A stretch of DNA of 10,810 nt from SZUA-22 sp039714835 (GTDB lineage: Bacteria; Bacteroidota; Ignavibacteria; Ignavibacteriales; Melioribacteraceae). Location of the stretch: the NCBI GenBank assembly GCA_039714835.1, contig JBDLIN010000128.1, forward strand, positions 1 to 10,810, read 5' to 3'. A program made the position numbers and the translations under genes. Shown one piece after another: positions 1 to 7,836 of this stretch. A model generated the notes under the pieces. It did not search any database, was not told where the DNA came from, and worked only from the letters and a program-made list of their open reading frames with translations. Position 1 is the stretch's first letter, and every line of letters begins with the position of its first letter.

Positions 1-1
1 G

Positions 2-787
2 GTAGGCAGAACCCGTAAACTACTTGATCTTATGAAAAAAGATGGTTTTGATGCTATCTTTGTTGGTACCGGCGCCGGTTTACCGATGTTTATGGGAATT
101 GATGGTGAGAGTTTAGTTGGTGTTTTTTCAGCAAATGAATATCTAACCCGTGCAAACCTGATGCGAGCATTTGATGAGGACAATTCTGATACTCCGATTT
201 TTAAATCAAAAAATGTTGCGGTGCTTGGTGGTGGTAATGTAGCTATGGATTCTGCACGAATGGCTTTACGTCTTGGTGCTAAAAATGTTTATGATGTTTA
301 TCGCAGAACTGAAAAAGAGATGCCGGCTAGAGTTGAGGAGGTAGAACACGCTAAAGAAGAAGGAGTTGAATTCCTATTCCTTCAAAATGCTAAGAATATA
401 ATTGGTGATGAAAAAGGACGCGTAAAAGCAATGGAATGCCTTCGATACGAATTAGGTGAACCTGATGATTCAGGACGAAGAAGACCGGTTGTAATTGAAG
501 GAAGCGAATTTATATTAGATGTCGATACTGTAATTGTTGCGATAGGAAATGGAAGTAATCCATTGGTTAGTCAAACTACTCCGGAATTGGAAGTTAATAA
601 ATGGGGTAATTTAATTGTTGATGAGAAAATGAAAACCTCTGTTGATAGAGTTTATGCCGGTGGTGATATCGTTCTTGGGGCTGCAACTGTTATCCTTGCA
701 ATGGGTGAAGGAAGAAATGCAGCAGCATCGATCAATGAATTACTCCATGATGATATAATCAAAGAGACTGCTGAAACATTAAACTAA
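2..787 (+). CDS. gltD: Glutamate synthase-type FAD/NAD(P)H oxidoreductase (GltD / homotetrameric GltA family), 5'-truncated
   Basis: The reading frame is open from the window edge, so the visible 261 residues are the C-terminal half of a protein that is usually about 460-500 residues. Seen: a Rossmann NAD(P)H-binding motif GGGNVAMDSAR (glycines near nt 227-235), the following YRRTEKEMPAR segment typical of GltD-like proteins, the VIVAIGNGSNPL strand, and the C-terminal FAD-contacting AGGDIVLGAATVILAMGEG motif (near nt 656-712). Known for the family: the flavoprotein carries electrons from NADPH to glutamate synthase, or in related enzymes (SudA/NfnB-like) to sulfur compounds or ferredoxin. 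The FeS-cluster N-terminus that would help separate these is outside the window, so the exact substrate is open. The gene ends at TAA 785-787, followed by a strong hairpin terminator, so it is the last gene of its transcript. The internal ATG at 32 is not the real start, because ten in-frame family-like residues (VGRTRKLLDL) precede it. Confidence 0.87.
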   Translation, partial: VGRTRKLLDLMKKDGFDAIFVGTGAGLPMFMGIDGESLVGVFSANEYLTRANLMRAFDEDNSDTPIFKSKNVAVLGGGNVAMDSARMALRLGAKNVYDVYRRTEKEMPARVEEVEHAKEEGVEFLFLQNAKNIIGDEKGRVKAMECLRYELGEPDDSGRRRPVVIEGSEFILDVDTVIVAIGNGSNPLVSQTTPELEVNKWGNLIVDEKMKTSVDRVYAGGDIVLGAATVILAMGEGRNAAASINELLHDDIIKETAETLN

Positions 788-821
788 ACTCAATTAGTAA
801 GGATTAGGAAATATATAATAT

Positions 822-873
822 AAACCTCCGAGGACTTTGTTTTTATTTTTAGACACAATGACCTCGGAGGTTT
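822..873. terminator. Bidirectional intrinsic terminator between the gltD-like gene and the GH13 gene
   Basis: A perfect 12-bp inverted repeat, AAACCTCCGAGG at 822-833 and CCTCGGAGGTTT at 862-873, encloses a 28-base loop. The loop can pair further (TTGT at 837-840 with ACAA at 855-858). On the plus strand the stem runs into TTTTAAATTTT; on the minus strand it is followed by an AT-rich TTTATATTATATAT tract. It sits between two converging genes, 35 bases after one stop and 46 bases from the other, so it probably ends both transcripts. Confidence 0.85.
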
Positions 874-918
874 TAAATTTTATCTGTGATAATCTGTACA
901 ATCAGTGTTCTATTACTT

Positions 919-3900
919 TTAACTATGAAGTAAAATCGCCTCTAATTTTTCTAATTGAAATCCCGATTTATCTGAACTCTGAAGTAAATATTCATTAACA
1001 CTGTATAATCTCCTTACCAACTCAATAACTGATGACGATTTAATCGGTTCACTTTGAACATATTTAATTAGTGATATACTTAGGAGCCATTCTACCAATT
1101 CTTCATACGTTTCTTTACTATAGAACCAAACATCTTCATAATAATTTATATCTAAGAAAAGCTTTACATAGTCATTATCTAATAGACTCGTAATAAATTC
1201 TGCCTTACTTTCAGATATATATGCGGAAATATCCTTCTGAGATTTTAGAGCTAAAAATTTATCAAGCTCAAATTTTCTATCAAATAATAAATTTTCAGTT
1301 TCTGAGATTATTTTGATGAGTGTATTCTTTTTATATTCATCACTCTCCCCTCTCCCAAGTCTATCTAGAATTTTATTTACAGTCTTTCCATGAACCCTTT
1401 CTTTAATATAATAATTCAGATCTTCATTCTTTTCAAATATTTCGTCCAAACTGCTAAGAACAAGCCATATTATAAATATAATTAGATTCTCTCTATAACT
1501 TGATTTTGATGAGAATACGAAAAATTTCAGAACATCTTTTTGTGGTTTTCCTCCATCTAAAAATTCAGTATTTAATTTTACATTTAAACTATGAAGCGAT
1601 TGAAGCTGAACAATAAATTGCTCTTGATATTTTTTAGTATCAAATTCTAATTCGAAATGAACTTTAATGGATTTCAAAAACTCTTCAAATCTATCAGAAA
1701 TATATTGAGGATGATACTCTTCCTCTTCTCTGGAATCTATTTTATTAATCAGCCACTTAGAACATCTCTCAATCTCGTGTTCATTAAATATATTTTCAAA
1801 TGAATCATAAATCGGAGATAATTTTTTATCTTCAATTGCCCCTTCAACACTATAAACACCGTTACCATGCAATTCTTCACACAATTGGTGATAATCTCCA
1901 TTAATATCCTGAACTTTTCTGAAATCGATGAAAACTTTATGTTCAAAACCATTTAGTTCTAAATAAAAACCATTTTGAGTAATGTCTGATCCTCTAAATA
2001 TGTATTCCAAATCGGTAATTAAATCTTTAGCAACGTAGTACGTTCCGAAATCAGCTTTTATCCCAAGACTTTCAGAAACTGTGATCTCTTTTAAATATTT
2101 ATCATTTTCATTAATCTTGATCAGTTTAGGAGTTGATTTTTGAAAATTTCCATATATACGATCAAACTTATTATTATAGATTACTAATGATCCCTCACCA
2201 TTAAAAGAATTTGTATAAACAAAAACATTATCATTCAGATTACCGAACTCATCATAAAAATCATAGAACCAAAAATTTGCAACTTCAGAAAACAGATGTC
2301 TTCTTCTTGTCAGCGAGAAGATTTCTCGCTCATGTCTTTCTTCCAACCATTGTTTCGGTTCCTCATCATAGTATGCCCTTTTATATTCCATACCATATTT
2401 CTCTGTATATCCTTCAATCTGACCGTGTGCAAACATTGGAAGTCCCGGAAGAGTAACCATCATCGTAAGTACACCAAAGTACTTATCATCGGTTCCAAAT
2501 TGTTGAATAGCTGTCTCTTCATCAGGATTGCTCATAAAATTTACGTAGCGTTTCAATATCTCTGGTTCAAACTCCAACGTGTTGTATATCAATTCCCTAT
2601 ATTTATCATTTTCTTCATTCATCAGCATATGCATAAAAGCCGAATTATATACGCGGTGCATACCAAGTGTTCTAACAAAGTAACCTTCCATAAGCCAGAA
2701 GGCTTCCGCTAATAAAAGTGTGTGAGGCATTTCCTTATTTATTCTATCAACAACCTCACGCCAAAACTCTACAGGGAATAATTCATCAAAGTGCTCTTTT
2801 GACATTGCATGATCAGCGCGAGAAGCTATATCACCTCCACTACCTGGTCTTGGATACCATAAACGTGAAAAATGTTTTTTAGCCAGAGTCATTGCTGCAT
2901 CAAATCTAATAATGGAGAACCTACGTGCAACATCAAATATTTTTTGAATCACTGCTTCCCGTACTTCATGTTTAAGCATATCTAATTGAGCAGTATCGTT
3001 CCATGGCATCACCGTTCCATCATTACCATGATATATATAACGAACATCATTATATCTTTTATCTATTCGTCTAAATACAACAGCAGCATCACTTTTGGCA
3101 TAGTAGCCATCATCAATCTTTATTTCAATATTCGGATCATCAGATAGGTCTTCACCGTTGAATTGATATGTCGGGAAAGGGGCATCAGGAACTTGGATGA
3201 AGTAATCGGGATGATATATCATCCAATCAGAAAATACACCTGTATGGTTTGGGACCATATCACTTGCTAAACGAATACCACGCTGCTTTGCTTTTTCATT
3301 TAATGTATGATAGGCTTCCTCACCACCAAGATCATGAGCAATTATGTAATCATATAACGAATATGCTGACGCAACTGCATCGATGTTACCCATTATATGT
3401 TTTATTCTTTTTGATGCATGACTTCGTTCCCAGATACCAATGAGCCATAATCCATTTATATTACTTATTGCAAGCTGATCTAGTTCTTCATCCGGGATCT
3501 GATCGAGTCGCTTAATTGGTCTTTGATATTTTTTAGATAATTGATCAAGCCAGACATACGCATTTTTTGCCATGAGTATTACGTTCGGCATCCAATGGAT
3601 ATCGGAAGTGAAAGCCTCTGGTTCGTCATAATCGTCTAAACTATCTTCTGCATAGTCAAATCCAGATCTTCCTAATGAAACACTATCAAGCCAATCTTTA
3701 TGTTTCTTGTATTTTGGAACTACCGTAGGAGCAGGACCACCTGGTCCACCCATAAAGTATTCTTCTTTTATAAGATCTTTGCCTGAAAGTATTCTGTTGG
3801 AAAATTTTTCTTTTAAGATAATTTTCCATTCATCTGAAATGAAATCCAGCTGAGCTTCAATATTTTCCGGATTTTGATCTATCGGCGTTTTAAGAAATGT

Positions 3901-4551
3901 AAATAAATCTTGTTTTTTCTCACCAATCGGCTCTTCATCTTTGAAAAAATCTTTTATTTCAGATAGGCAATTTGCGTACACTTTCTTTTTAGAGAGATAA
4001 TCATCATCAAAAAGTTCAATGATATTTTTATTTGCCGGATTTATATTTGCGAAATTAAGTAACAAAAGTTCTTCAAGTGTAACAAGATAATTAGATCTAT
4101 TGCCATCATAAGAATTGAGATAATCGAAAATAGTGACTTTACCTTGATAAACATCTAATGGAGGAAACTTCTCAACAAAATCGAACAGCAACTGTCTTAA
4201 TTTTTCTTCACCTATTGAATGTTCTAAATGATTCTTTAATTTTTCAACAACACCAGGATTTATTTCCTCATCATAAAATCTAATAACAAAATGAAATATT
4301 TCATCAATTAATCCTGCAGCATTAACTTCACTAACTTTAACTTTATGTGCATCATCTTTAGTTTCATTCAAGCTTGCAACAAATTTTCTTACTTGGGGGA
4401 AATTTGCGAAAATAACATTCCCCGACAATGAAAAGAGACTTTCATCAATGTCGAACTTATTTCGAATTTGTGAAGCAATATGAAATTCATTTTTGTATGA
4501 ATCCGAAATTTTTGAAATAAAACCACTTGTTGATTCGATTTTTATCTGCAT
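919..4551 (-). CDS. Large GH13 (alpha-amylase superfamily) protein with unrecognised N- and C-terminal extensions
   Basis: A 1210-residue protein with no signal peptide, so probably cytoplasmic. The (beta/alpha)8 barrel covers about residues 315-760. Seen: region I DMVPNH (431-436); the region V-like segment QLDML (522-526); region II with R549 and D551 (IIRFDAAM), the expected nucleophile; region III LLLAEAFW with E616, the expected acid/base; region IV FGTDD (685-689) with D689 as the expected third carboxylate; and a late GLPMFAHGQIEG strand (703-714). In region IV the usual NHD reads TDD, so the common histidine is missing. A beta-rich segment (about 770-880) looks like the domain C that follows GH13 barrels. 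Residues 1-265 and about 905-1210 are rich in predicted helix and I do not recognise them. A GGPGGPAP stretch (268-275) marks the junction before the barrel. Family knowledge: GH13 enzymes cleave or transfer alpha-glucosidic bonds. The substrate here is unknown, and glucanotransferase or isomerase activity is possible. The ATG at 4551 has no clear Shine-Dalgarno. It lies 85 bases after the thioesterase gene and may share its transcript. Confidence 0.85.
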   Translation of the reverse strand: MQIKIESTSGFISKISDSYKNEFHIASQIRNKFDIDESLFSLSGNVIFANFPQVRKFVASLNETKDDAHKVKVSEVNAAGLIDEIFHFVIRFYDEEINPGVVEKLKNHLEHSIGEEKLRQLLFDFVEKFPPLDVYQGKVTIFDYLNSYDGNRSNYLVTLEELLLLNFANINPANKNIIELFDDDYLSKKKVYANCLSEIKDFFKDEEPIGEKKQDLFTFLKTPIDQNPENIEAQLDFISDEWKIILKEKFSNRILSGKDLIKEEYFMGGPGGPAPTVVPKYKKHKDWLDSVSLGRSGFDYAEDSLDDYDEPEAFTSDIHWMPNVILMAKNAYVWLDQLSKKYQRPIKRLDQIPDEELDQLAISNINGLWLIGIWERSHASKRIKHIMGNIDAVASAYSLYDYIIAHDLGGEEAYHTLNEKAKQRGIRLASDMVPNHTGVFSDWMIYHPDYFIQVPDAPFPTYQFNGEDLSDDPNIEIKIDDGYYAKSDAAVVFRRIDKRYNDVRYIYHGNDGTVMPWNDTAQLDMLKHEVREAVIQKIFDVARRFSIIRFDAAMTLAKKHFSRLWYPRPGSGGDIASRADHAMSKEHFDELFPVEFWREVVDRINKEMPHTLLLAEAFWLMEGYFVRTLGMHRVYNSAFMHMLMNEENDKYRELIYNTLEFEPEILKRYVNFMSNPDEETAIQQFGTDDKYFGVLTMMVTLPGLPMFAHGQIEGYTEKYGMEYKRAYYDEEPKQWLEERHEREIFSLTRRRHLFSEVANFWFYDFYDEFGNLNDNVFVYTNSFNGEGSLVIYNNKFDRIYGNFQKSTPKLIKINENDKYLKEITVSESLGIKADFGTYYVAKDLITDLEYIFRGSDITQNGFYLELNGFEHKVFIDFRKVQDINGDYHQLCEELHGNGVYSVEGAIEDKKLSPIYDSFENIFNEHEIERCSKWLINKIDSREEEEYHPQYISDRFEEFLKSIKVHFELEFDTKKYQEQFIVQLQSLHSLNVKLNTEFLDGGKPQKDVLKFFVFSSKSSYRENLIIFIIWLVLSSLDEIFEKNEDLNYYIKERVHGKTVNKILDRLGRGESDEYKKNTLIKIISETENLLFDRKFELDKFLALKSQKDISAYISESKAEFITSLLDNDYVKLFLDINYYEDVWFYSKETYEELVEWLLSISLIKYVQSEPIKSSSVIELVRRLYSVNEYLLQSSDKSGFQLEKLEAILLHS

Positions 4552-4636
4552 CGTAATTTGATTTTTATGGAGAAAATGTTGTCATAACTTACAAAATATT
4601 TTATTAATCGATAATATAATTTTATGGAAATTTGGT

Positions 4637-5053
4637 TTAATTTTCTTCAATTACATGTTTATTAAATTTATTTCGCTGTTCTTCAGTTAATCTGTAAGGT
4701 TTTTGGGTTTCACCATTTATAAATAGTCCTTTTTGCCTACCTTCAGCAGCAAGAATTCTCTCATTTTTAAAAAAACGAAATTCAATTATAGCTGACGCTA
4801 AATTCAATTTTGAGATCCATACTTCTGCTTCTACAGAATCTCCATAGAAAATCGGCTGTTTATAGGCTATCTCGGTTTTCGTTAGTACTGGAAAGATACC
4901 CGATTTTTCTAATTCAGCTGCTGGGAGTCCCATAGCATCTAAAAGTTTTAGTCTTCCTATTTCCATCCACTCTATATAAACAATATTACTTAGATGATGA
5001 ACAAAATCGATTTGGTAAGTATAGACCTCTAAGTCAAATTTTACTTTCTGCAT
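4637..5053 (-). CDS. Hotdog-fold acyl-CoA thioesterase (4HBT / YbgC-like)
   Basis: A 138-residue protein, the normal length for a single-domain hotdog thioesterase. Seen: near the N-terminus a family signature with D16 (YQIDFVHHLSN), N23, Y26, W29, E31 and R34 (NIVYIEWMEIGR). This matches the Y-x-x-D-x-x-x-H-x-N-x-x-Y-x-x-W-x-E-x-x-R pattern of 4-hydroxybenzoyl-CoA thioesterase-type enzymes, where the Asp is catalytic. The usual GHVNN reads VHHLSN here. The later segment YKQPIFYGDSVEAEV is the conserved second-strand region. Known for the family: hydrolysis of acyl-CoA or acyl-ACP thioesters in the cytosol. The actual acyl group cannot be predicted. The ATG at 5053 begins just before the first strand, as usual, with no obvious Shine-Dalgarno. 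The gene is first on the minus strand after the divergent region shared with mutS. The GH13 gene follows 85 bases downstream, but nothing in the sequence ties the two functions together. Confidence 0.85.
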   Translation of the reverse strand: MQKVKFDLEVYTYQIDFVHHLSNIVYIEWMEIGRLKLLDAMGLPAAELEKSGIFPVLTKTEIAYKQPIFYGDSVEAEVWISKLNLASAIIEFRFFKNERILAAEGRQKGLFINGETQKPYRLTEEQRNKFNKHVIEEN

Positions 5054-5223
5054 TTTTCAATTTGTAGATTGTTAAAGTTTTAATTTTAAATATACAGAAT
5101 ACAAATTGGTTTTCTATTTAATTTCTGTAATTCAGATAATGATCGAAACTATGTCTTTATTTAGTGAATTGAAATTAGTTAACCATTAAAGTATATTTTC
5201 ATGTTATAATAAATTTGATAAGC
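5054..5223. other. Divergent intergenic region between the thioesterase gene and mutS
   Basis: This 170-base, very AT-rich gap separates two divergently read genes, so promoters for both directions should lie here. I see one plausible plus-strand sigma-70-like pair near the mutS end (listed separately) and a 7-bp inverted repeat (TACAGAA at 5093-5099 with TTCTGTA at 5123-5129, 23-base spacer) that could be an operator or chance. No convincing small gene or RNA was seen. Confidence 0.5.
5169..5197 (+). promoter_or_regulatory. Possible sigma-70-like promoter for mutS
   Basis: TTGAAA at 5169-5174 and TATATT at 5192-5197 are separated by exactly 17 bases, which would start transcription near 5204 and leave a leader of about 20 bases before the ATG at 5224. 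The surrounding DNA is so AT-rich that such a pair can occur by chance. If the host is Bacteroidota, its primary sigma factor would prefer a different consensus. Confidence 0.25.
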
Positions 5224-7836
5224 ATGGCCGAAACCCCTTTAATGACGCAATATTTTAAGATCAAAGAAGAGAATCCGGATACTATTCTTCTGTTCCGTGT
5301 CGGTGATTTTTTTGAGACGTTTTCTGATGATGCAAAAACAGCATCAAAAGTTTTAGGGATAACTTTAACCAAACGTGCTAATGGAAAAGCAAGTAGTGTT
5401 CCACTCGCTGGTTTCCCTCACCATGCAATTGATACTTATCTCCCCAAGTTAGTTAGAGCTGGATTTCGAGTTGCAGTTTGTGAACAGGTTGAAAATCCTA
5501 AGTTTGCCAAGGGAATAGTAAAAAGAGAAGTTGTTGAAATAATAACTCCAGGCGTTTCCTTTTCTGATAAGATTCTTGATCACAAAAACAATAATTACCT
5601 TGCAGCAGTATTTCTTAATGGAGATACAGTTGGTATTTCATTTTCTGATATTTCTACAGGAGAATTTTTCACATATGAAATTAATGAAGAGTCGCTTGAA
5701 GAACAGTTCCATCATGTAAATCCATCTGAAGTCTTGATATCGAAAAGTCAGAAGGCAATTCTACAACCTATAGTCGAAAAACTTAATCTTCAAATTAGGA
5801 TAACTAAAGTCGATGATTGGATATTTAATTATGATTATGCAAGCGATTTATTACTAAATCATTTCAACACAAAGACTTTAAAAGGTTTTGGAATTGAACA
5901 CTTAACACCTGGTCTTATTGCTGCTGGTGTTGTGCTAAACTATTTAAATGAAACCCAAAAAGGGAAATTGAACCACATCAACAAAGTCATGCTTTATAAT
6001 CCTTCTGATTATATGATGCTTGATTCTGTCACGAAACGAAATCTTGAAATATCTTATACTATGCAGGAAGGTAAAAGAGAAGGATCACTTATTTCCATAC
6101 TTGACAAAACAAAAACATCAATGGGAGGACGCCTTCTTAAGAAGTGGATAAATGCCCCTTTACGAAAATTGGAACCGATATTGCAGCGTCAAGAGGCAAT
6201 CAATGATCTTTTCAATAACAGAACACTCCGTAATAATTTACAAGAAGAACTTAGGGAAATAGGTGATATTGAACGACTAATATCTAAGGTATGTACTGCA
6301 AGAGTAAATCCACGAGAGATTATTAATCTAAAAACTTCATTGAAAAAAATCCCTTTGATAAAGCAGCTTCTTGATCAAAGTAAATCCCCTACTTTAAATA
6401 TTGTTAACGAAAGATTGAATGCATTAGATAAAGTTGTAGAAAAATTGGAATTATCTATTGATGATAATCCCCCATTAAGTATTATGGAAGGTGGAATTAT
6501 TAGACATGGATTCAGTCCAGAATTGGATGAGATAAGAGATATTTCCTCCAATGCAAAAAGCTGGATTGCAAACATGCAAAAAAGTGAAAGGGAACGAACC
6601 AATATCTCTTCATTAAAGGTTAGTTATAATAAAGTTTTTGGATACTACATTGAAATAAGTAATGCTCACAAAGATAAAATTCCGGATAACTATGTTCGTA
6701 AACAGACATTGGTCAATAGCGAAAGGTATATTACACCTGAGTTAAAAGAATATGAGGATAAGATTCTCAACGCTGAGGAAAACATTAGCAATTTGGAATA
6801 TAACCTCTTTAATGAAATTAGAAACTTTGTTGCTGCCGAAACCGAAGCAATACAAGAGAATGCAAGACTAATTGCTATGCTTGATTGCTACCTTTCATTT
6901 GCAGAGGTAGCAGAAACTTACAACTATACTCTGCCGCAAATTAATGAAACTGATAAAATAGAGATCGTTCAAGGAAGACACCCGGTCGTTGAAAGAATAC
7001 TTCCTCCAGGGGAAAAATTCACTCCAAATGATTATTATCTCTCAAATGATGATACACAGATAATTATTCTAACTGGACCAAATATGGCTGGAAAGTCTGT
7101 ATATCTCCGTCAAGTCGGTCTGCTTATACTTCTTACTCAAATAGGATCATTTATTCCTGCTGAAAGTGCGAAGATTGGTTTAATTGACAAGATCTACACG
7201 AGAGTCGGTGCAAGTGATAATATAAGTGCTGGAGAAAGTACCTTTTTAGTAGAAATGCAGGAGTCTGCAAATATTCTAAATAATTCGACAAGTAACAGTT
7301 TAGTTTTATTTGACGAAATTGGAAGAGGCACAAGCACATTTGATGGGATTTCAATTGCTTGGTCAATTACTGAGTATCTGCACGACAATCCAAACGTTAG
7401 ACCAAAAACACTCTTTGCCACTCATTACCATGAACTAAATGAGATGGCCCAATTATTCCCAAGAATTAAAAATTATAAGGTTGATGTTAGAGAATATGGA
7501 GACAAAGTAATATTTCTTCATAAAGTAACTTCCGGAGGAGCAGATCATAGTTACGGAATTCAAGTTGGGCAAATGGCTGGTCTTCCTCCTTTTGTAATTA
7601 AGAGAGCAAAGGAAATATTAGATAATCTTGAAGGGAAAGAGTTGACCCCACATGATGTAAAGGTTTCCAAACTCAAAAAAATTAAAAGTGATGAAACACA
7701 AATAAATTTATTTGAAATTAAAGATGACGAGATTAGGAAAGAAATTTCCGATATTTCGATTGATAATTTAACACCAATTGAAGCTTTAAACAGATTAAAC
7801 AAACTAAAAGAAAAAGTAAATAAAGATAAAAACTGA
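5224..7836 (+). CDS. mutS: DNA mismatch repair ATPase MutS
   Basis: MutS recognises base mismatches and small loops and, with MutL, starts post-replicative repair. Numbered from ATG 5224 (870 residues, normal MutS length), domain I holds the mismatch-reading motif GDFFETF with F29 and E31, equivalent to the Phe-x-Glu of E. coli MutS. The connector, lever and clamp domains fill about 125-550. The ATPase domain shows Walker A GPNMAGKS (618-625), the ISAGESTFLVEM segment, Walker B with D697-E698 in FDEIGRGTSTFDG, and ATHYHEL. The C-terminal tail carries QINLF (826-830), which fits the QxxLF beta-clamp-binding pattern, and a short IDNLTPIEALNRLNKL helix like the MutS tetramerisation region. The start is debatable: a TTG at 5215 adds three residues in frame, but ATG gives MAETPLMTQY, which fits the family N-terminus better. 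The FxE motif and lack of an Smr domain exclude MutS2. The stop overlaps the next start by one base (TGATG). Confidence 0.97.
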   Translation: MAETPLMTQYFKIKEENPDTILLFRVGDFFETFSDDAKTASKVLGITLTKRANGKASSVPLAGFPHHAIDTYLPKLVRAGFRVAVCEQVENPKFAKGIVKREVVEIITPGVSFSDKILDHKNNNYLAAVFLNGDTVGISFSDISTGEFFTYEINEESLEEQFHHVNPSEVLISKSQKAILQPIVEKLNLQIRITKVDDWIFNYDYASDLLLNHFNTKTLKGFGIEHLTPGLIAAGVVLNYLNETQKGKLNHINKVMLYNPSDYMMLDSVTKRNLEISYTMQEGKREGSLISILDKTKTSMGGRLLKKWINAPLRKLEPILQRQEAINDLFNNRTLRNNLQEELREIGDIERLISKVCTARVNPREIINLKTSLKKIPLIKQLLDQSKSPTLNIVNERLNALDKVVEKLELSIDDNPPLSIMEGGIIRHGFSPELDEIRDISSNAKSWIANMQKSERERTNISSLKVSYNKVFGYYIEISNAHKDKIPDNYVRKQTLVNSERYITPELKEYEDKILNAEENISNLEYNLFNEIRNFVAAETEAIQENARLIAMLDCYLSFAEVAETYNYTLPQINETDKIEIVQGRHPVVERILPPGEKFTPNDYYLSNDDTQIIILTGPNMAGKSVYLRQVGLLILLTQIGSFIPAESAKIGLIDKIYTRVGASDNISAGESTFLVEMQESANILNNSTSNSLVLFDEIGRGTSTFDGISIAWSITEYLHDNPNVRPKTLFATHYHELNEMAQLFPRIKNYKVDVREYGDKVIFLHKVTSGGADHSYGIQVGQMAGLPPFVIKRAKEILDNLEGKELTPHDVKVSKLKKIKSDETQINLFEIKDDEIRKEISDISIDNLTPIEALNRLNKLKEKVNKDKN

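Noticed and set aside
2211..2712. Overlapping plus-strand open frames of 81 and 138 codons opposite the GH13 gene
   Set aside because: They lie antisense to conserved GH13 barrel sequence, have biased composition (His, Phe, Ile, Cys) and no recognisable motif or ribosome binding site, so they are shadows of the real gene.
919..5053. GH13 protein plus thioesterase as a new defence or secondary-metabolite system
   Set aside because: There are no nuclease, toxin, transmembrane effector, synthase or mobile genes beside them. Co-direction with an 85-base gap alone does not support a system.
5093..5129. 7-bp inverted repeat TACAGAA / TTCTGTA as an operator
   Set aside because: It is short, has a 23-base spacer and lies in very AT-rich sequence. 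It is noted under the intergenic region but not called as a site.
5210..5217. TAAATTTG, an exact match to the Bacteroidota -7 promoter element TAnnTTTG
   Set aside because: It lies only six bases before the mutS ATG and has no TTTG-like -33 partner at the right distance; in such AT-rich DNA it is easily chance.
7151..7802. Minus-strand open frames of 71-80 codons inside mutS
   Set aside because: They are antisense to the ATPase domain and C-terminal tail of MutS and show no protein-like motifs.
5224..7836. Possible MutS2 or a defence-associated MutS-like ATPase
   Set aside because: The protein has the mismatch-reading Phe-x-Glu motif, full domain order and clamp motif of canonical MutS and no Smr nuclease domain.
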